Notes under the pieces: model-generated
Databases searched by the model: none
Seen by the model: the letters and a program-made list of their open reading frames with translations, nothing else
What the model was told of the DNA's origin: nothing
Position numbers and translations under genes: made by a program
Origin: Bryopsis sp. KO-2023
Lineage: Eukaryota; Chlorophyta; Ulvophyceae; Bryopsidales; Bryopsidaceae
Direction: 5' to 3'
Assembly: GCA_030272585.1 (NCBI GenBank)
Contig: BSYQ01000014.1
Location: 1,178,001 to 1,242,000, forward strand
DNA length: 64,000 nt
Shown: piece by piece, positions 1 through 11,931 of the stretch
Numbering within the stretch: the stretch's first letter is position 1
Layout of the letters: each line of letters opens with the position of its first letter

Positions 1-198
1 TACGAAACCACAAGGCCAGCCCGACAATTCCCGACCTCGGTGACTCAATATCCGTCACCAGTTCGCGCCGGGTCCTTAGAGCCTTTTCCGTGGAGAATTT
101 ATTGCGACCACCTGGAGCTTCCCTCGCAAACTTTCGGCGTTCTGTTCACAGCTTTCTCGAAGGGAATTCACAAGCCCCAGAGTTCCGTGGGATCTCAC

Positions 199-485
199 GG
201 CGAGGATGCTTCCCTTGGGGCTGATCCGGTACCTTTGTTATCCCGGTGCGTTGAACTCGCCCAACGACGAGATCGAGGTTGCGCGCGCAAAACTAAAAAA
301 GGGACCAAACAGTGTCTCCGAAACATCCACTCAAGCTGTGCAGGTTCACAAGAGACGTCGACGGAGCCTCGCAAAGCGATCTGTGTTGTGAGGTTGTGAG
401 CCGTCATACCTAGAAGATCCAGGCGCTGAGCGTCCGTAAACAGGAGGAGGACCGACAGGATGGCTAACGAGAGGGGGGCCTTCAT
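199..485 (-). CDS. Possible first exon of a secreted protein (partial)
   Basis: An ATG at 485 opens a reading frame whose first ~19 residues (MKAPLSLAILSVLLLFTDA) look like a signal peptide. The frame stays open until a possible splice donor (GTGAGA in sense) just after position 199, so the rest of the gene would lie in the first 198 bases or beyond the window edge. The later part, with several Arg, Ser and Cys residues, resembles no family I know. The evidence is only the hydrophobic leader plus a plausible donor, so this may be a chance frame in a GC-richer patch. Confidence 0.3.
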
Positions 486-1873
486 GGCGCCGAGGTTCAG
501 GCCTTTGCGGAGGAGAAAACGCAGAAACCGTTCGGTGTATTGCGCCTTCGTTTTTTGTTTCGTGAGGGGGCCATTTTGAACCACAAACTTGTGATTCTCA
601 AATCACGCGAAGGCCAAGAACCACTGCAGTGGGAGTGGACGGCGGACAATTGTTTTGCACCTCGGTGCCAGAGAGCCCCCGTACGGACACTGTGCGGATG
701 CACCATATCGTTGGCCAGTGGACCGTCCACGACTTGTTAGGTCACCGCGAGCAGGATGACTGAAGAGCTGGTTGGTTGGCTCCAGGAAACCAGGCCACAA
801 ACCACAGATGCATGTCAAACAAGATGCTCCAATTCTCCCATCCGTACCAACTGGCAAAACTGAGTGACCTCCTGTTGGCGTTACGCGAGAAGGGCAGGCC
901 CTATTTTTTTATTTTTTATTTTTTATTTTTGTCCTCACACAGAAACTCACTCGTTTCTGCGGCTGTTGTGGTGAACCATATTGTCTTGCAGTCCAATGAC
1001 TCGCCAGCAGTTTGGCAAACTCATCACTGGCAGAATTGTCTCTGCGCTGCACCTAACGCCAGCCAGAACAGGCCCAGAATTCCTGCTTTGGTTTGATGAA
1101 GGGGGAGAGAGATGAGAAAAGAAAAAGATTTGAGAAAGGGAGGCGGTGCAATCTACATTCCTCCCCAGAAAAAGGCCAGCCTTCAACACACACACCCCTC
1201 CAGCTGTTCCTCAGGTTCTTTCACAAAGTAACTCAGTTTTTTTTTCACAAAGTAAAGGTCGGGCAAATCAACAAAATCCTGCGGTTAGATATCCCCCTCC
1301 AAAAAAAAGAACCCCCTCAATCAGAAAGAAGGGAGAGAAGCCGATCAGCTCCCCAAAGAAACAAGGAAGGAAAACACAACCTTGATGAAGTGTGTGCCAC
1401 CCATCTCATCCTCAAAACCCTTTGCCAACTTTGGCTTTTCTATTTTCACCAAATTCCTTTTGAGCCTTACACACACTTTTTCATTTTTCGATGAACAGGC
1501 CCCGCCATGACCACCTCACAAAACCCACGAAACAAAACCAAAGAAACTTATGTGGTCATAATTCCGATCGATCTCGAAAAACAAATCAAGGACTTGAGGA
1601 AAAGAGAAGAAAAAAAATCCATCGAAAAGTCTCTTGAGACACACACACAAACACGCACACCATTTCACCGATTTCAAAAACGTTTGAAACTCTTAACCCA
1701 CACATGCCACCAAGCAAACACATATAAAAAAAACCATCCCCCCCTTTCCCTACTCATTACTGTTTTTTTGCTGTTTGAACCTAAACGCAAGAATGACAGA
1801 GCAAAGAATCCGTAACTCCCCCCCCCCCGGAGAAACTTTTTCCTTTTCCTTTCAAGCCCTTCTGTTTTTTCTT
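486..1873. other. Intergenic, no gene seen
   Basis: AT-rich sequence with A and T runs and CA-rich stretches. Open frames here are short and have no codon-like character or recognisable motif. The part next to 1873 is probably the 3' untranslated region of VTI1. Confidence 0.5.
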
Positions 1874-4800
1874 CTACTTGATGAACTGAAAATAAACGAC
1901 CAGAAAGATGACCACCAAGAGAAGCACGGCGATCAACGTGAGGACGATTTTGTTGGTGACCACTCTGCGTGACATGGAGCCCAGCACTTTCCTGGCTCGG
2001 CCGATGTTGTCATCAGCTCCGTGCAAAGTACCCCTCGACCTCTCGATGGTCTCCCTTTGCCTGGACAAATCCTGCAAAATGCTAACTCCAAGCTCCTACA
2101 GCAAAAAATTAAACCCACAGATCATCAGAAAATAAAATATAAAAAATAACAGGGAGAAGAAAAAAAGGAAGTGGACGGGGTGTATGAAGCTTTCCGATTC
2201 TGTCGTACATTGAAATTGAATAGCAAAAACAATTATTTATAGTAATAATTATGAAGAAAAAAAAAAGCCGAAAGAAATAGAAGCGAATAAAAAAATAGAC
2301 AAATATGAGAAAAAAACGATAATGTTTGAACCAGGGGGGGCAAGAATTGATGAAGAAAAACAGACAACGGAATGGAAGAGCTGAATTCGCTTTTTGTCGG
2401 GTGTATTTCTGACTTTTTCTTTTTGCCTGGCTTTTCTTCGAAACCCATTTCCTATTGTTATGTTTTTTTATTGTTTTGGGAGAGGAGCTGGAGAGACCTT
2501 CTTCCTTCTTTTCAAAAGAAGGCTTAATTCTTCTACCCATATTTCCGCTTTCATTGAAAAAAAAATCACCGTTTGATTTCTAAACTCGAAGTTTTCGAGC
2601 ATCGAGATGCTTTTGTTTTGTTTTCTTGGAATTTTTCCCCAGTCCTTTTCGTTCCGTTGGAAAACTCCCCCACTTCAGATATCCAAAACAAAACATAGGG
2701 TTTTTTATTTTAGTTATGATAGATTTCATAATTCTTTTTGCGTTTAACCAGCTGGCCTATTGACCATACGCACAACTTCATTTGCATTTCTCCGAGCTTT
2801 TTTTTCGTATTTTCAGTTTTCGTTGTTTGTTTTATTCTTTCCATTCCTAAATTATATATTACTCATTTTTTCGCTTACTCTAACTCCCCTCCCCACACCC
2901 CCAAAAAAACGTAGAACAATAGTTACAAAAAAAAATACTAAGCAAATCTCAACTCCCGACCGATTCTTAAATCTTACATAACCCACCAAAAGATAACTGG
3001 ACAGCCATAAAAACAAAAAATAAATCCAAATTGAAACTGCATGCAAAAAAGTATACATGTAGATATATTTTTCAACTACCCATGCAGACGAAAAATCAGC
3101 ATTCGAGTGACATCCTTGAAAAAAAAAAATATCGATCGGAAAAGCGCTATTGTCTGTGTGTGCATCACTATACACACATTGATCTGATACATATGCTGAA
3201 AAGTTTTTTTTAATTTTTTGGATGTTTTTTTTTTCATGGCCAAAACCACCATTTTGCCCTTTTCCCCATCCGGCCTAATATTTTTTGAGCACCCCGGAGC
3301 TCTTGATCTGTTGTTTGCATAGTGTCAGACGCTCTTTGAATGGTTTCCCTTTGCCGGTGCAATTCTTCCAGAATCCCCACCGCAGTTTCCTGAAAAAAGG
3401 GAAAAAAATACGCGTCTGTAGCCAGGAATAACAGAATATTTTGTTTCCCGCAAATTATATACGTTTTCTTTTTTTCTAATATGTGTGTCTGTGCGTGTGT
3501 GTGTTTACACAGACCTCTCCGAAAAAAAAAACTGAAAAAGAATTCTTGGTCGCTGGCACGAATGCCTTTCTCATAAAACTTTCAATGGGCATTTCGCTGC
3601 TTTTCCTTTTATTTATTTTTTTGTGAGCAGTTTCCTCTTTCCCGGTTTCCAGATCCTTTCAGTTGTATTGTCTTTAATTTTTTCCCTTCCGATTTTCTTC
3701 TTCTTTAAAACCAGTGCAGTATGCCAAAACAAACCACCCAATCTTTGATTTATTTATTTTCACTTACAATAATACGTCTTGTACTTGTCGCTTTTGGCCT
3801 TTTGGGAGCATAATTTCCATGAGTCATTTCCGCAGGCCAGTCTCAAGAAATGCATGGTCCCGAAAACCTCTTCCCAGATTTTCGTTTCGAAAGGAGCTAC
3901 AAATATTGTCGGGTGGAGCAGCGGTTTGGCGTGTTGTTTCTGACATCGAGCGAGTGTTTGTGTTTGATACAACGGTTCCAGTTTTTTTTTTTTTAATCTT
4001 TTATTTTATTTTACTTTGATTCGGGGGGGGGAAAGAGTATGGGATGTATGTATGATATATTTACCTCAGTTTGGGCCAATTGCTGGCGGCCTGTCTGTAG
4101 TCTGTCATTGGTTTTGTTGAGGCGCTCCGTGGCTGTCAGAAGTCTGTCTCGCTGAGCTGCGGAGCTCGAAAATTGACCGCCTCCAAGACCCTATGAACAC
4201 CCACAGATATTTAAAAAACATACATATAACTATATAGAAAATATAAAAAACTCGGGGGGGGGGGGGGGGGGGGGGGGACAGAGCCACTTTCTTTCAACCT
4301 TGAAAGTTAACGAAAAAAAAACCAAGAAAAAAGCTGAACCAGCCAACCAAGAAATGTTTGGATGTGCGTTTTTATATAAGTGCCGAAAAATATTACAAAA
4401 AGGAAAAAAAAAACTTTAAAAGAAAAGGAGAAACAGTCCTGCCAGAAGAAAAACAAATGACTGTACTTTTCATTGAACGGCCATTTCTTCAGAAATTTGC
4501 ACCCATTTTTTTATTAAAAAAAAAAATAAGAAAGAAAAAAAAAAAGGCAAATGATGTAACATGCAAATATACATCAGCAGTGGTTTAGTCACTCACCAGC
4601 TCGGCCCTGGCGGCATCCCCAGCTGAAACAGAAGCCGAGGCTTTTCGAAGCTGAGTTTTCAGAGCTTGCAGATCCGCCTTGTATTCTTTGGTTTTCTTGA
4701 GAAGCTTCTGCGACTGAGATGGCGACAAACTGCGGGCCTCCATCTCCATTCGCTTGATCTGTTTGTTTATTTGGTTTTTTTGTCAAAAAGACAGAAATGT

Positions 4801-5759
4801 TTTAGCAATCAGTGAAAATAATGAACCCATATCGCTCATTTTCTCATGGGCTGCATGGGACTTTCAACTTCGATGTATTAAATATGCCAAAAAATATATA
4901 TATCTGGGGGGAAAAGTATGTATATCTAGACTGGACAGACTAGATGGGGCTTTCATTTGCAGGGGGGGGGGGGTGCAAAAGAAAACTGGAAATACGGTTC
5001 ACTTACTCTTTCTTTCTGATTGAAACCGAATCACTAATTTTTAAACAGAAGAAACAATCATCTTGGTTTAAAGCCACATTATTACGGTTGCTTCGATTTT
5101 TTTTTTTTAATATATATACTTTTTTTCTCCAAAGGAATAAATATAGCTCACCACTTGCTCAGCTTCTGTCAAATCAAATTCGACTTCGCCGACTTTCCTC
5201 TTGCGCAGATCTGTTACAAATTGAAAAATCAATCAACGGATCAAAAACTCAAACAGGGAAAAATCACTTTAAATGTTCAGCTAAGATTCGACAGATTCGA
5301 CGTGTTCTCAGTGGAAAAGAAAAAAAAATCAACTCCATCGACGAAAAAAAGAGCACTCCTACGGCATCTCACTGTTAGAATTTTTTTTTTTCAAAGTTTT
5401 GACTATATGAATTAATCATCATCAGTTCTACTTTCTTATTTCCATTTTTGCATCAACCCTTTTCTTTTCTTTTTGGTTTTTTTTTTCCTGTGTGGGGGGT
5501 CAGCCAGCACTGAAAGTAAGTTTTTCAAATCTGTAACCACCCAAATTTTCTTGGAGGAAAGTTTTCGACGCTCAGGCAAAAAAAAGAGGACAAAAAATAA
5601 AGAGCGCAATCAAAAAACGATTCAAAAACCTGTGACAGCAACGAAGATTTGCGACTCACCGCCGCTGAGGTTGATGATCGTCTGGATTTTCCTGGAGACG
5701 TCTGTGGACTTGTTGCAGTATTCATTCTCATATTGGTTGAACAACGTGAGCTCATCCAT
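1874..5759 (-). CDS. VTI1: VTI1-family Qb-SNARE (v-SNARE)
   Basis: Five exons on the minus strand: 5759-5660, 5210-5152, 4758-4597, 4190-4065 and 2095-1874. They join in phase to a 222-residue protein, the usual Vti1 length. Vti1 proteins drive membrane fusion between Golgi, endosomes and vacuole. The N-terminal part forms the helical Habc region (EYCNKSTDVSRKIQTII; IKRMEMEARSLSPS). The SNARE motif starts in exon 4 (RLNKTNDRL) and continues in the last exon (ELGVSILQDLSRQRETI), including the central-layer glutamine of the family. The chain ends in a single hydrophobic anchor (LTLIAVLLLVVIFLVVYF) and a short lumenal tail, so it is tail-anchored. The ATG at 5759 was chosen because family members begin a few residues before this point. 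Divergent from MED20, with 446 bp between start codons. The intron before the last exon holds a second copy of that exon (3234-3389). A 24-base G run (4254-4277) lies in the intron before exon 4. Confidence 0.93.
3234..3389 (-). other. VTI1: Alternative or relict VTI1 terminal exon lacking the membrane anchor
   Basis: Inside the last VTI1 intron, a second exon-like segment follows a good acceptor (TTTTTTTCAG in sense) in the same phase as the normal last exon. It encodes 51 residues starting ETAVGILEELHRQRETI, closely parallel to the first half of the normal last exon (ELGVSILQDLSRQRETI), and continues through the SNARE heptads to QKILGRMGKR. It then ends with AKWWFWP and a stop, with no transmembrane segment. 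It could be a terminal exon giving a soluble Vti1, or a decaying tandem duplicate. Its open frame, acceptor and intact heptad pattern argue that it is under some constraint, but no transcript evidence is available. Confidence 0.7.
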
Positions 5760-6205
5760 TTTTCGTTCGTCGAACCCCTTGCTTTTTCGCAATCGCTCGT
5801 AGCTGGCGCGAAGCTGTCCCAAGAAAACGGAGCGAACAAAAAAAGAGAAACCTTCGAAACTATTTAACGCAGCCGAGAAAAGAAAACTCTATTTTTCACA
5901 GGAGTTTTCTTTTTTTTTGTCTTTTTTTTTGCCCCTCTTTACGTCGTTCAATCAAACGCAAAAACGAAACGCAGCAGGGAAAAAACGAACGCGGTTTTGA
6001 ACTTTTTGCGATTGTGTTCAGGTTGTTGGGGAAACCTTGGCAGCACGTTACGCTCACGTGACGTGACGTCACGTGACGTACATCACCCATACGTAATGCT
6101 GTTAGTCTTCTTTTAAAAACGGGAAACTCGCTTCAAAGACGAATTCGTTTTGCACCAGCTCTGCTCATGGGTGGTTTCTTTCTCAAACTTTGAACAGGGA
6201 AGCAG
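5760..6205. promoter_or_regulatory. Shared divergent promoter of VTI1 and MED20
   Basis: The 446 bp between the two start codons carries a dense block of ACGT-core motifs: CACGTG at 6055-6060 and 6070-6075, TGACGTCA at 6064-6071, and a 14-bp perfect palindrome at 6061-6074. In plants and fungi such CRE and G-box sites are bound by bZIP or bHLH proteins; whether they act here is inference. No clear TATA box is seen. Confidence 0.6.
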
Positions 6206-8781
6206 ATGGGTGCCAAGAGGTCAGTTTGGTGAAAGTCACGGCTGTATCTTCACACAGGATGTTCTTGTTTCAATATACATGTGATCCTGACAAAAAAAAC
6301 AAAAAAAAAGAATTCCTCCAATATTTCTTCTTGTATGTATCTATATTTTTTTTAGGATTCTGCAGTGGGTGGTTTCTGGAGGGGCCAGCGTCAGTGCTGA
6401 AGTCGCCGATCTCATCGCTGCACAAGTGGAGCAACTCCAGCAAGGTTCCCTCTTCTTTCTGTTTTTTTTTTTTTTTTCGTTTTTCTGTTTGTTGCTTGCT
6501 TTTTTCATGCTTTTATTGCTCCACTTGCTGGCTTTCTATTTTGGCGTTGTTTTGCCCCAAATGCATTGCTTAAATAATGCTCTGCGAATGTTGATTTTTG
6601 TCAGGTGGGGAAGATCAACTGTCGCTTGGCCTTGGGGAGAAATGGACAAGTCAATGTCAATTCATGAGACAAGCGCAGGAGGATGTACGCCCTTCGATAA
6701 AATCTGAAAATCAAAAAACACAACAAAACAAAACACCGAGAGATGCATTTAGACATTTTCGACAAGTGTTTGCGTTGCTCTTAACCATTATGTTGTGCAT
6801 CATAATCTGGCGTTCCAATTTCTACTTATTTTGTAGTGTATTTTTTTCTAAGTTTTTGAATAAAATTAAAGGCCTCCAGAATTTTTTTTATGTTTTATTT
6901 CATATTTCACCCCATTCCTGATTTTTCCGACTAAGATTTTCCTGTTTTTGTTCGCCAAAACTCATGTTATTATAGAAATATGTATTTATTTTTTTAGTGT
7001 GAAAATACAATAATAATAATAATATTAATAGTATTTGCAGTCCCCTCATAGTATAAAGTGATATGGGCTATCCTGAAAAAACAGGGGTAAATATTGACAG
7101 AATGTGTATTTTTTAAATTGCAGTCTAAAAGTGGGCAGCAAGCGCTGAACTCGGCAGCTACTGGACAAGAGGTGGTGGTTGTGGTTTTGTCGGAAGCTTC
7201 TAAATATAGATACTTGGTTGCAAGGTAAGGAAAAAAAAATGAAAAAATGAATAAAATGTTCAAAAAAAACTGCCGGAGTGAAATAATTAGAACGGTAATC
7301 AAAGGAGCAAAACAATAAATGTAGATGCAACAATGCAGCATTTTTTATTTTTTTTTGGTTTCCATGGGTTTTTTTTTGCTTTTTTTTTGGCTTGCAATAA
7401 TTGTGAATATCCATGCGAGCCCCCCCCCCCCCAAAAAAAAATGTTTGCATTAGTCATGATCCATATTGCTCATTTGAGAAGTGAATGAGCTATTTTTAGC
7501 GTTGACAGGACAGCACATTACTTGAAAAATAAACCTAAAAAATGCATCGGGTAAAATTAGATTGGAAACAAAAATGCAGTGAAGAATTATTATATGGGCA
7601 AGCAAAAGGAGCATCTATTTATAGATGTTATGTGTGTGTGTGTTTTCTGACACAGGGGTGAAAAAATTGTGGTGGAGGCTGACGAAACGATAATGGATGT
7701 GCTGGCAAAACTAGAACTGCAACCTATTCCATCGAGCAATATTAAATTCGAGGTCAGGCGGAACGAGAAAAAAAAGAAGAAAATCTCCAAAAATTAACTG
7801 AAAAAAAAACAAGCAAATCGAGTGTCGTGCGTAGCTAGATTTGAAATCTAGAAGGAAAAATTAAATTAAAAAAAAACCCTTCTTGGGAAAGCTGGTGGAA
7901 GGAAAACAGAAATTGCAATCACTTACGAGTCCATTCGATTCTTCTTTTTACTTTGAAAAAAATGGCTAAGGGAGCAAAAAATTCAAAACCAAAATGTGCA
8001 AAATGAGGTGGTTTTTAAAAGCCTAATTATTTATTCATGACCCCCCCCCCAAAAAAAAGTTAAAAGACCTGTCTTGAGTCAAGGAAAAGCCTTCAAAAAA
8101 ATAAAAAAAATAAAGAAAAACCTTTTTTTTTCATTTTATTTGGATTAAATTCAGGGGTCGAGATACAAAGTTGGTGATTTCATCGTGAAAGTGGGTTCCG
8201 TTTCTCAAAACGAGGAATTCAAAGGGGTAATGGTCGAAGTGGAATATGCACCCATCATGAGCATCCCGATAGCAGACCCCCTCTTGGCAAATTTCTGCAC
8301 GATGCTCCAGGAACTGACCAGCGGGATTTCACCCGGAAGGTATTTAAAATCAGAAGACATCAACGTATTTACATTTGAATAAGTTTATTTATTTTTATTT
8401 GTTTTTTTAATTTTGCATTTTTTTAATTTTTTTGTGCGTGAGCGCCCTGATTGATGTTTAGGAAGCATGACAGTCCCATTCCAAATGCAAAAAAAAAGGG
8501 AAAGAAAAAGAATATGCGTCAAATTTTACGAACGGTTAAAAGATCTGTATTTCTGTGGATGCTTGGCATCCAACACATTAATTAAAAATCACTAGAATCA
8601 AATTTTTTCATATCAACTTATTATTTTTTTGGACAGTATTTTTTTTTTGGTTTGTTGCTTGGATAGGTTGGAGCAAGTTCGAGTGGATTTCAACAAATAC
8701 TCTCTGGGGCCCCAGTTCACCCCAACGCATTCCTCCGTGCTGCTGGCCGCCATCGCAGGATCCTTCATTAAGGCAGCCTAG
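6206..8781 (+). CDS. MED20: Mediator complex subunit 20 (MED20)
   Basis: Seven exons, 6206-6219, 6356-6444, 6605-6684, 7124-7224, 7656-7752, 8155-8339 and 8667-8781, join in phase to 226 residues, close to plant MED20 length. MED20 belongs to the Mediator head module that links transcription factors to RNA polymerase II in the nucleus. The protein starts MGAKR-ILQWVVSGGASV like the MKWxLHWQPNxG start of plant and fungal MED20. The central RYKVGDFIVKVGSV followed by GVMVEVEYAPI matches the YQLGDFRLRVG...GVVMEVEYLP core, and the end (NKYSLGPQFTPTHSSV) matches the GLGDNYTPQHTAV region. The first exon holds only 14 coding bases, so the start is the least certain part, but the split Arg codon restores the expected frame. 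The exon 3 donor (GTACGC after 6684) was chosen because it alone keeps the frame into exon 4. Confidence 0.9.
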
Positions 8782-10419
8782 TCTTGTAATCTTCAAGGGG
8801 AAAAAAAAGAGAGAAAGAGAAAAGAAAGATGAACATCGATATGAAAAATCGGGCCAAAAATCGTCGTCCGTTTCCTTTCAGTCTCAACATACTAGAAGTA
8901 ATTCCAAAACAAAAACAAAACGAAGAAAAACGAGAATTGCACTGGTCATATTCGATGCCCTCGGTAGGAAAAGGAGCTGAAAAACGGAAAAAGGGGGGCT
9001 TCTGTGAGAAGGCTGCCTTTCTTCGGTGTTGAAACAAAGTGAGGAGGGAGTTGACCTCTGGAGGGGGGTGGAGCTGTGCTATGCAAAATTGGGAAGAAGA
9101 GAAAAGCACCACAGGATTGCGACTGAGGTGAAATCAGGGTGCATGCTGATGATGAGGGGCATTCACGTAAAAGATTCGATTGGCCTTTTTGGTTCTATGA
9201 TGGAGTTTTCCTCGAGATGGATCCTGATGATTTCTGATTTTTTTTTCAAAAAAGAAGGGATCGTCTGGAATAAAATTTTCTGAATATAACAGCAAAAATT
9301 GGATTGCTGGTGCGCATGCACAGGGTTTTCAGTGAGTCTGTGTCGATTTGCAGTTGAGGTGAATTTACTTGTCAGATCAACAATGTTCTTATTGCCTGGT
9401 TATTAATAAGGATATATAAGGATATAACATATATTTAATATTAAATATACCCTTGTCCTTAGATTTAAGGATCTGCTTGCACCACATCGACCATTCACAT
9501 GTTGTGGACGGGTTTACATGAAGCTTCCAGTTTTGGAAGAAAAAAATAATAAAAAAGATTTTTGTATTCATAATTGATGCATTGCTGAACATCCACTTAT
9601 TTTTGAGATTAAAAAAAAAAATCCATTGGTTGGAGAGAAAAAAAACAGGAATTTCATCAATATGACCAACAATAAAAAAGAGAGGAGACGAAAACTGTTA
9701 TTGGAAAGGACAAAAAAAAGTCAAAACCGATCCTTGCTGAAAAACACTCCCCGTTTCTTTTTCCACACATTCAATTGTTGTTTTTTTTGTTTGGTTTTCA
9801 ATTAATTATACATCCGATCCATATGGATGCACTTGATTGAATCTATATGGCCCATATTGTCCTAACCAACTCCTCCCCAAAAATCTCTACTCATTTTTTT
9901 CCTTTCCCCCAACTTCACCATTAATAATTCACTGGCAAGAATAGATTTCCTGCCAGCAACTATAAAAACGCACTAAAACCCCGATTTCCATTTCTGTGGG
10001 AGACAAAATTTCTTGGTGAAAAAAAAAGAATCATTTCCAACAATCAACTGGATTTTTTCTTTTTCAACTCGACAGCTACATCCCAAAACATCCAATCAAA
10101 AACACAAAAACGAAAACGACCGCCCCCCCCCTCCCACCCCACCAAATTCTAAACGAAATACGAGCCAAGGATGCTGGTTGACTGACTGACGGAAAGAAGA
10201 GACAAAATCCCCTCACCAATTCAAAATCTGAAATCGTCAGTTCTCAGGTTTTTAGTCATTCAGGGGCGGAAAATCCCCAGCCCCCCTCTCCAGCACAAAA
10301 ATATGCGAAAATCTCAACAGGAGAAGGGGAAAAACCGAAGGAAAAAGTTTGAATCCTCAGCCAAAATTTGGAATTTTCTTTGGGGGGGGAGAAAGGTGAA
10401 AGCCCCAACCAGCCGATCA
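8782..10419. other. Intergenic between convergent genes, no gene seen
   Basis: Downstream of both MED20 (+) and the cis-prenyltransferase (-), so it holds their 3' ends. AT-rich with many A/T runs and short AT-repeat stretches around 9405-9450. No open frame with coding character on either strand. Confidence 0.5.
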
Positions 10420-11391
10420 TCATCTGCCCCCATATCTCCTTTGCCTCCTTCCGAATTCCGCGATCGCCGCCATGAGGTCCACCTCCTCGAAATCCGGCCA
10501 ATTCACATCCGTGAAATACAGCTCCGTGTACGCGAAATCCCACAGCAGAAAATTGCTCAGCCGTTTTTCGCCGCTCGTTCTGATCAGCAAGTCTGGATCG
10601 CCCACCTCCCTGAAGCTTTTCCTCCCGTCCAATTCTTCCGCGAACGAATCTTGGGTGACCTCCTCCGCCTTGATTTCCCCACGCTCCACACGCTGGGCAA
10701 TTCTCTGGGCAGCGTTCGCGATGTCGTATCGACCGCTGTAATTGAACGCCACCGTCAACACCAGCTCCTGATTTTCCGCCGTCCTCATTTCGGCGATTCT
10801 GATCTTCGCTTGCAGCGACTTCGGCAAGGAGTTCACCAACCCGATAAAACGGAGCCTCACTCCGTTGGACGCCAGCTCGTCCAGCTGGTTGAACAGCGAG
10901 TTTTCCGCCAGCGACAGCAAAAACGACGTCTCATCCTTGCCCCTGCGCCAGTTTTCGGTCGAAAACGCGAACACCGTCAATCCTTTCACTCCGCAACGCC
11001 TGCAACACACCACCGTGCGCCGCAACGCCGCCACCCCTCGCTCGTGCCCGAACGCCGTCGGCTTTCCCCTCTCTTTCGCCCATCGTCCGTTGCCATCCAT
11101 TATGATGGCGACGTGTTTTGGAATGGCGTTCTCTTGCGCGTTGGGGGGCACCAGCGCCGCATCCTCCACGATATTCTCGTTGACCACCCGCTCTTTGGCC
11201 TCGCTCGATGGCGCGCTCCCATTGACGCTCGTTGACTGGAGCGAGCATGACGAGACGTCCCTTTCCGCTCGAGCGTCGAAACTCTTTCGACGACGACCGA
11301 TGACCTCCGCGGGAATCCTCAGGCTAGGACCGCTACTGAATCGAACGCACGACGCTTGCGCAGACGGCGGTCTGGAACTCGCGCCTTGCAT
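10420..11391 (-). CDS. cis-Prenyltransferase (polyprenyl diphosphate synthase, UPPS/DHDDS family)
   Basis: A single intronless frame of 323 residues from the ATG at 11391. The enzyme condenses isopentenyl diphosphate units onto an allylic primer in cis, giving long polyprenyl diphosphates for dolichol or plastid polyprenols. All family signatures are visible: HVAIIMDGNGRWAKERG with the catalytic Asp and P-loop Arg/Asn, GHERGVAALRR, FAFSTENWRR, LTVAFNYSGRYDI, and near the end DPDLLIRTSGEKRLSNFLLWD with ELYFTDVNWPDF. The catalytic domain starts at about residue 92. The preceding Ser/Arg/Ala-rich, acid-poor extension could be a transit peptide, which would favour a plastid or mitochondrial enzyme over the ER form. 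The RxG motif of DHDDS/NgBR C-termini is absent, so a homomeric bacterial-type enzyme is likely. It is divergent from the PP2C gene. Confidence 0.94.
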   Translation of the reverse strand: MQGASSRPPSAQASCVRFSSGPSLRIPAEVIGRRRKSFDARAERDVSSCSLQSTSVNGSAPSSEAKERVVNENIVEDAALVPPNAQENAIPKHVAIIMDGNGRWAKERGKPTAFGHERGVAALRRTVVCCRRCGVKGLTVFAFSTENWRRGKDETSFLLSLAENSLFNQLDELASNGVRLRFIGLVNSLPKSLQAKIRIAEMRTAENQELVLTVAFNYSGRYDIANAAQRIAQRVERGEIKAEEVTQDSFAEELDGRKSFREVGDPDLLIRTSGEKRLSNFLLWDFAYTELYFTDVNWPDFEEVDLMAAIAEFGRRQRRYGGR

Positions 11392-11931
11392 CGAAAAGGA
11401 ACCTCCCTGATTTTCCCTCACTGAAATCTCAAACTATTAGGGGTGGGGGGATGCCAGCGCTGGAGAAGCCTCCACCGCCAACGCGCCGCTTCTCTGTTTT
11501 TCCGTCGAGACGCTTGCGTTTCTGTTCGAGTCGCAAATCAGCGGTGGTGTCGAACAGGGGGAAACAAAACGGGAAAAGAATCGGTGAAGAGTGAGCGCTG
11601 GAAAGCAGCCCACCCCATTTCGTGGAATTTTTTCAAAAGAATTACATCAGATGACGTCATCCTTCAACCACCCACGTGCGTGGAAATTGACAGATGCTGA
11701 TTCTGGCTGCAGATTTCTGTTTTTCCCAACCTCCAGGCGACACTCACACACTTAACGCGACGTCGTTCGTTTTCGTTTTCGTTTCGACTCTCCGTTGCTT
11801 GGCGTGTCGACGGCTGGGAATCGGGTCAACCGAAGCGCGTTCGTTTTTATCGTCGCCGGTCCGTAGCGGAACGGAATGCTGGCCGAGGCTCGTCGTTGAT
11901 AACATCTCTGGTTTTCGGTGTCGACAGCGTC
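11392..11931. promoter_or_regulatory. Shared divergent promoter of the cis-prenyltransferase and PP2C genes
   Basis: About 540 bp between the two start codons, less AT-rich than the flanking introns. It contains a perfect 12-bp palindrome GATGACGTCATC (CRE core TGACGTCA at 11652-11659) and a G-box CACGTG at 11673-11678, the same two motifs found between VTI1 and MED20. No TATA box stands out. Confidence 0.55.

Noticed and set aside
1-198. Second exon of the possible secreted protein at the left edge
   Set aside because: No acceptor and no continuing frame of coding character could be supported in the remaining bases.
3760-3972. Open minus-strand frame inside the VTI1 intron between exon 4 and the alternative exon
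   Set aside because: It would fall between two in-phase exons, has no family resemblance and no convincing pair of splice sites, and the SNARE chain is complete without it.
4254-4277. 24-base G run as an assembly gap or scar
   Set aside because: It lies cleanly within an intron with consistent exons on both sides, and long G or C runs are common throughout the window; only its exact length is doubtful.
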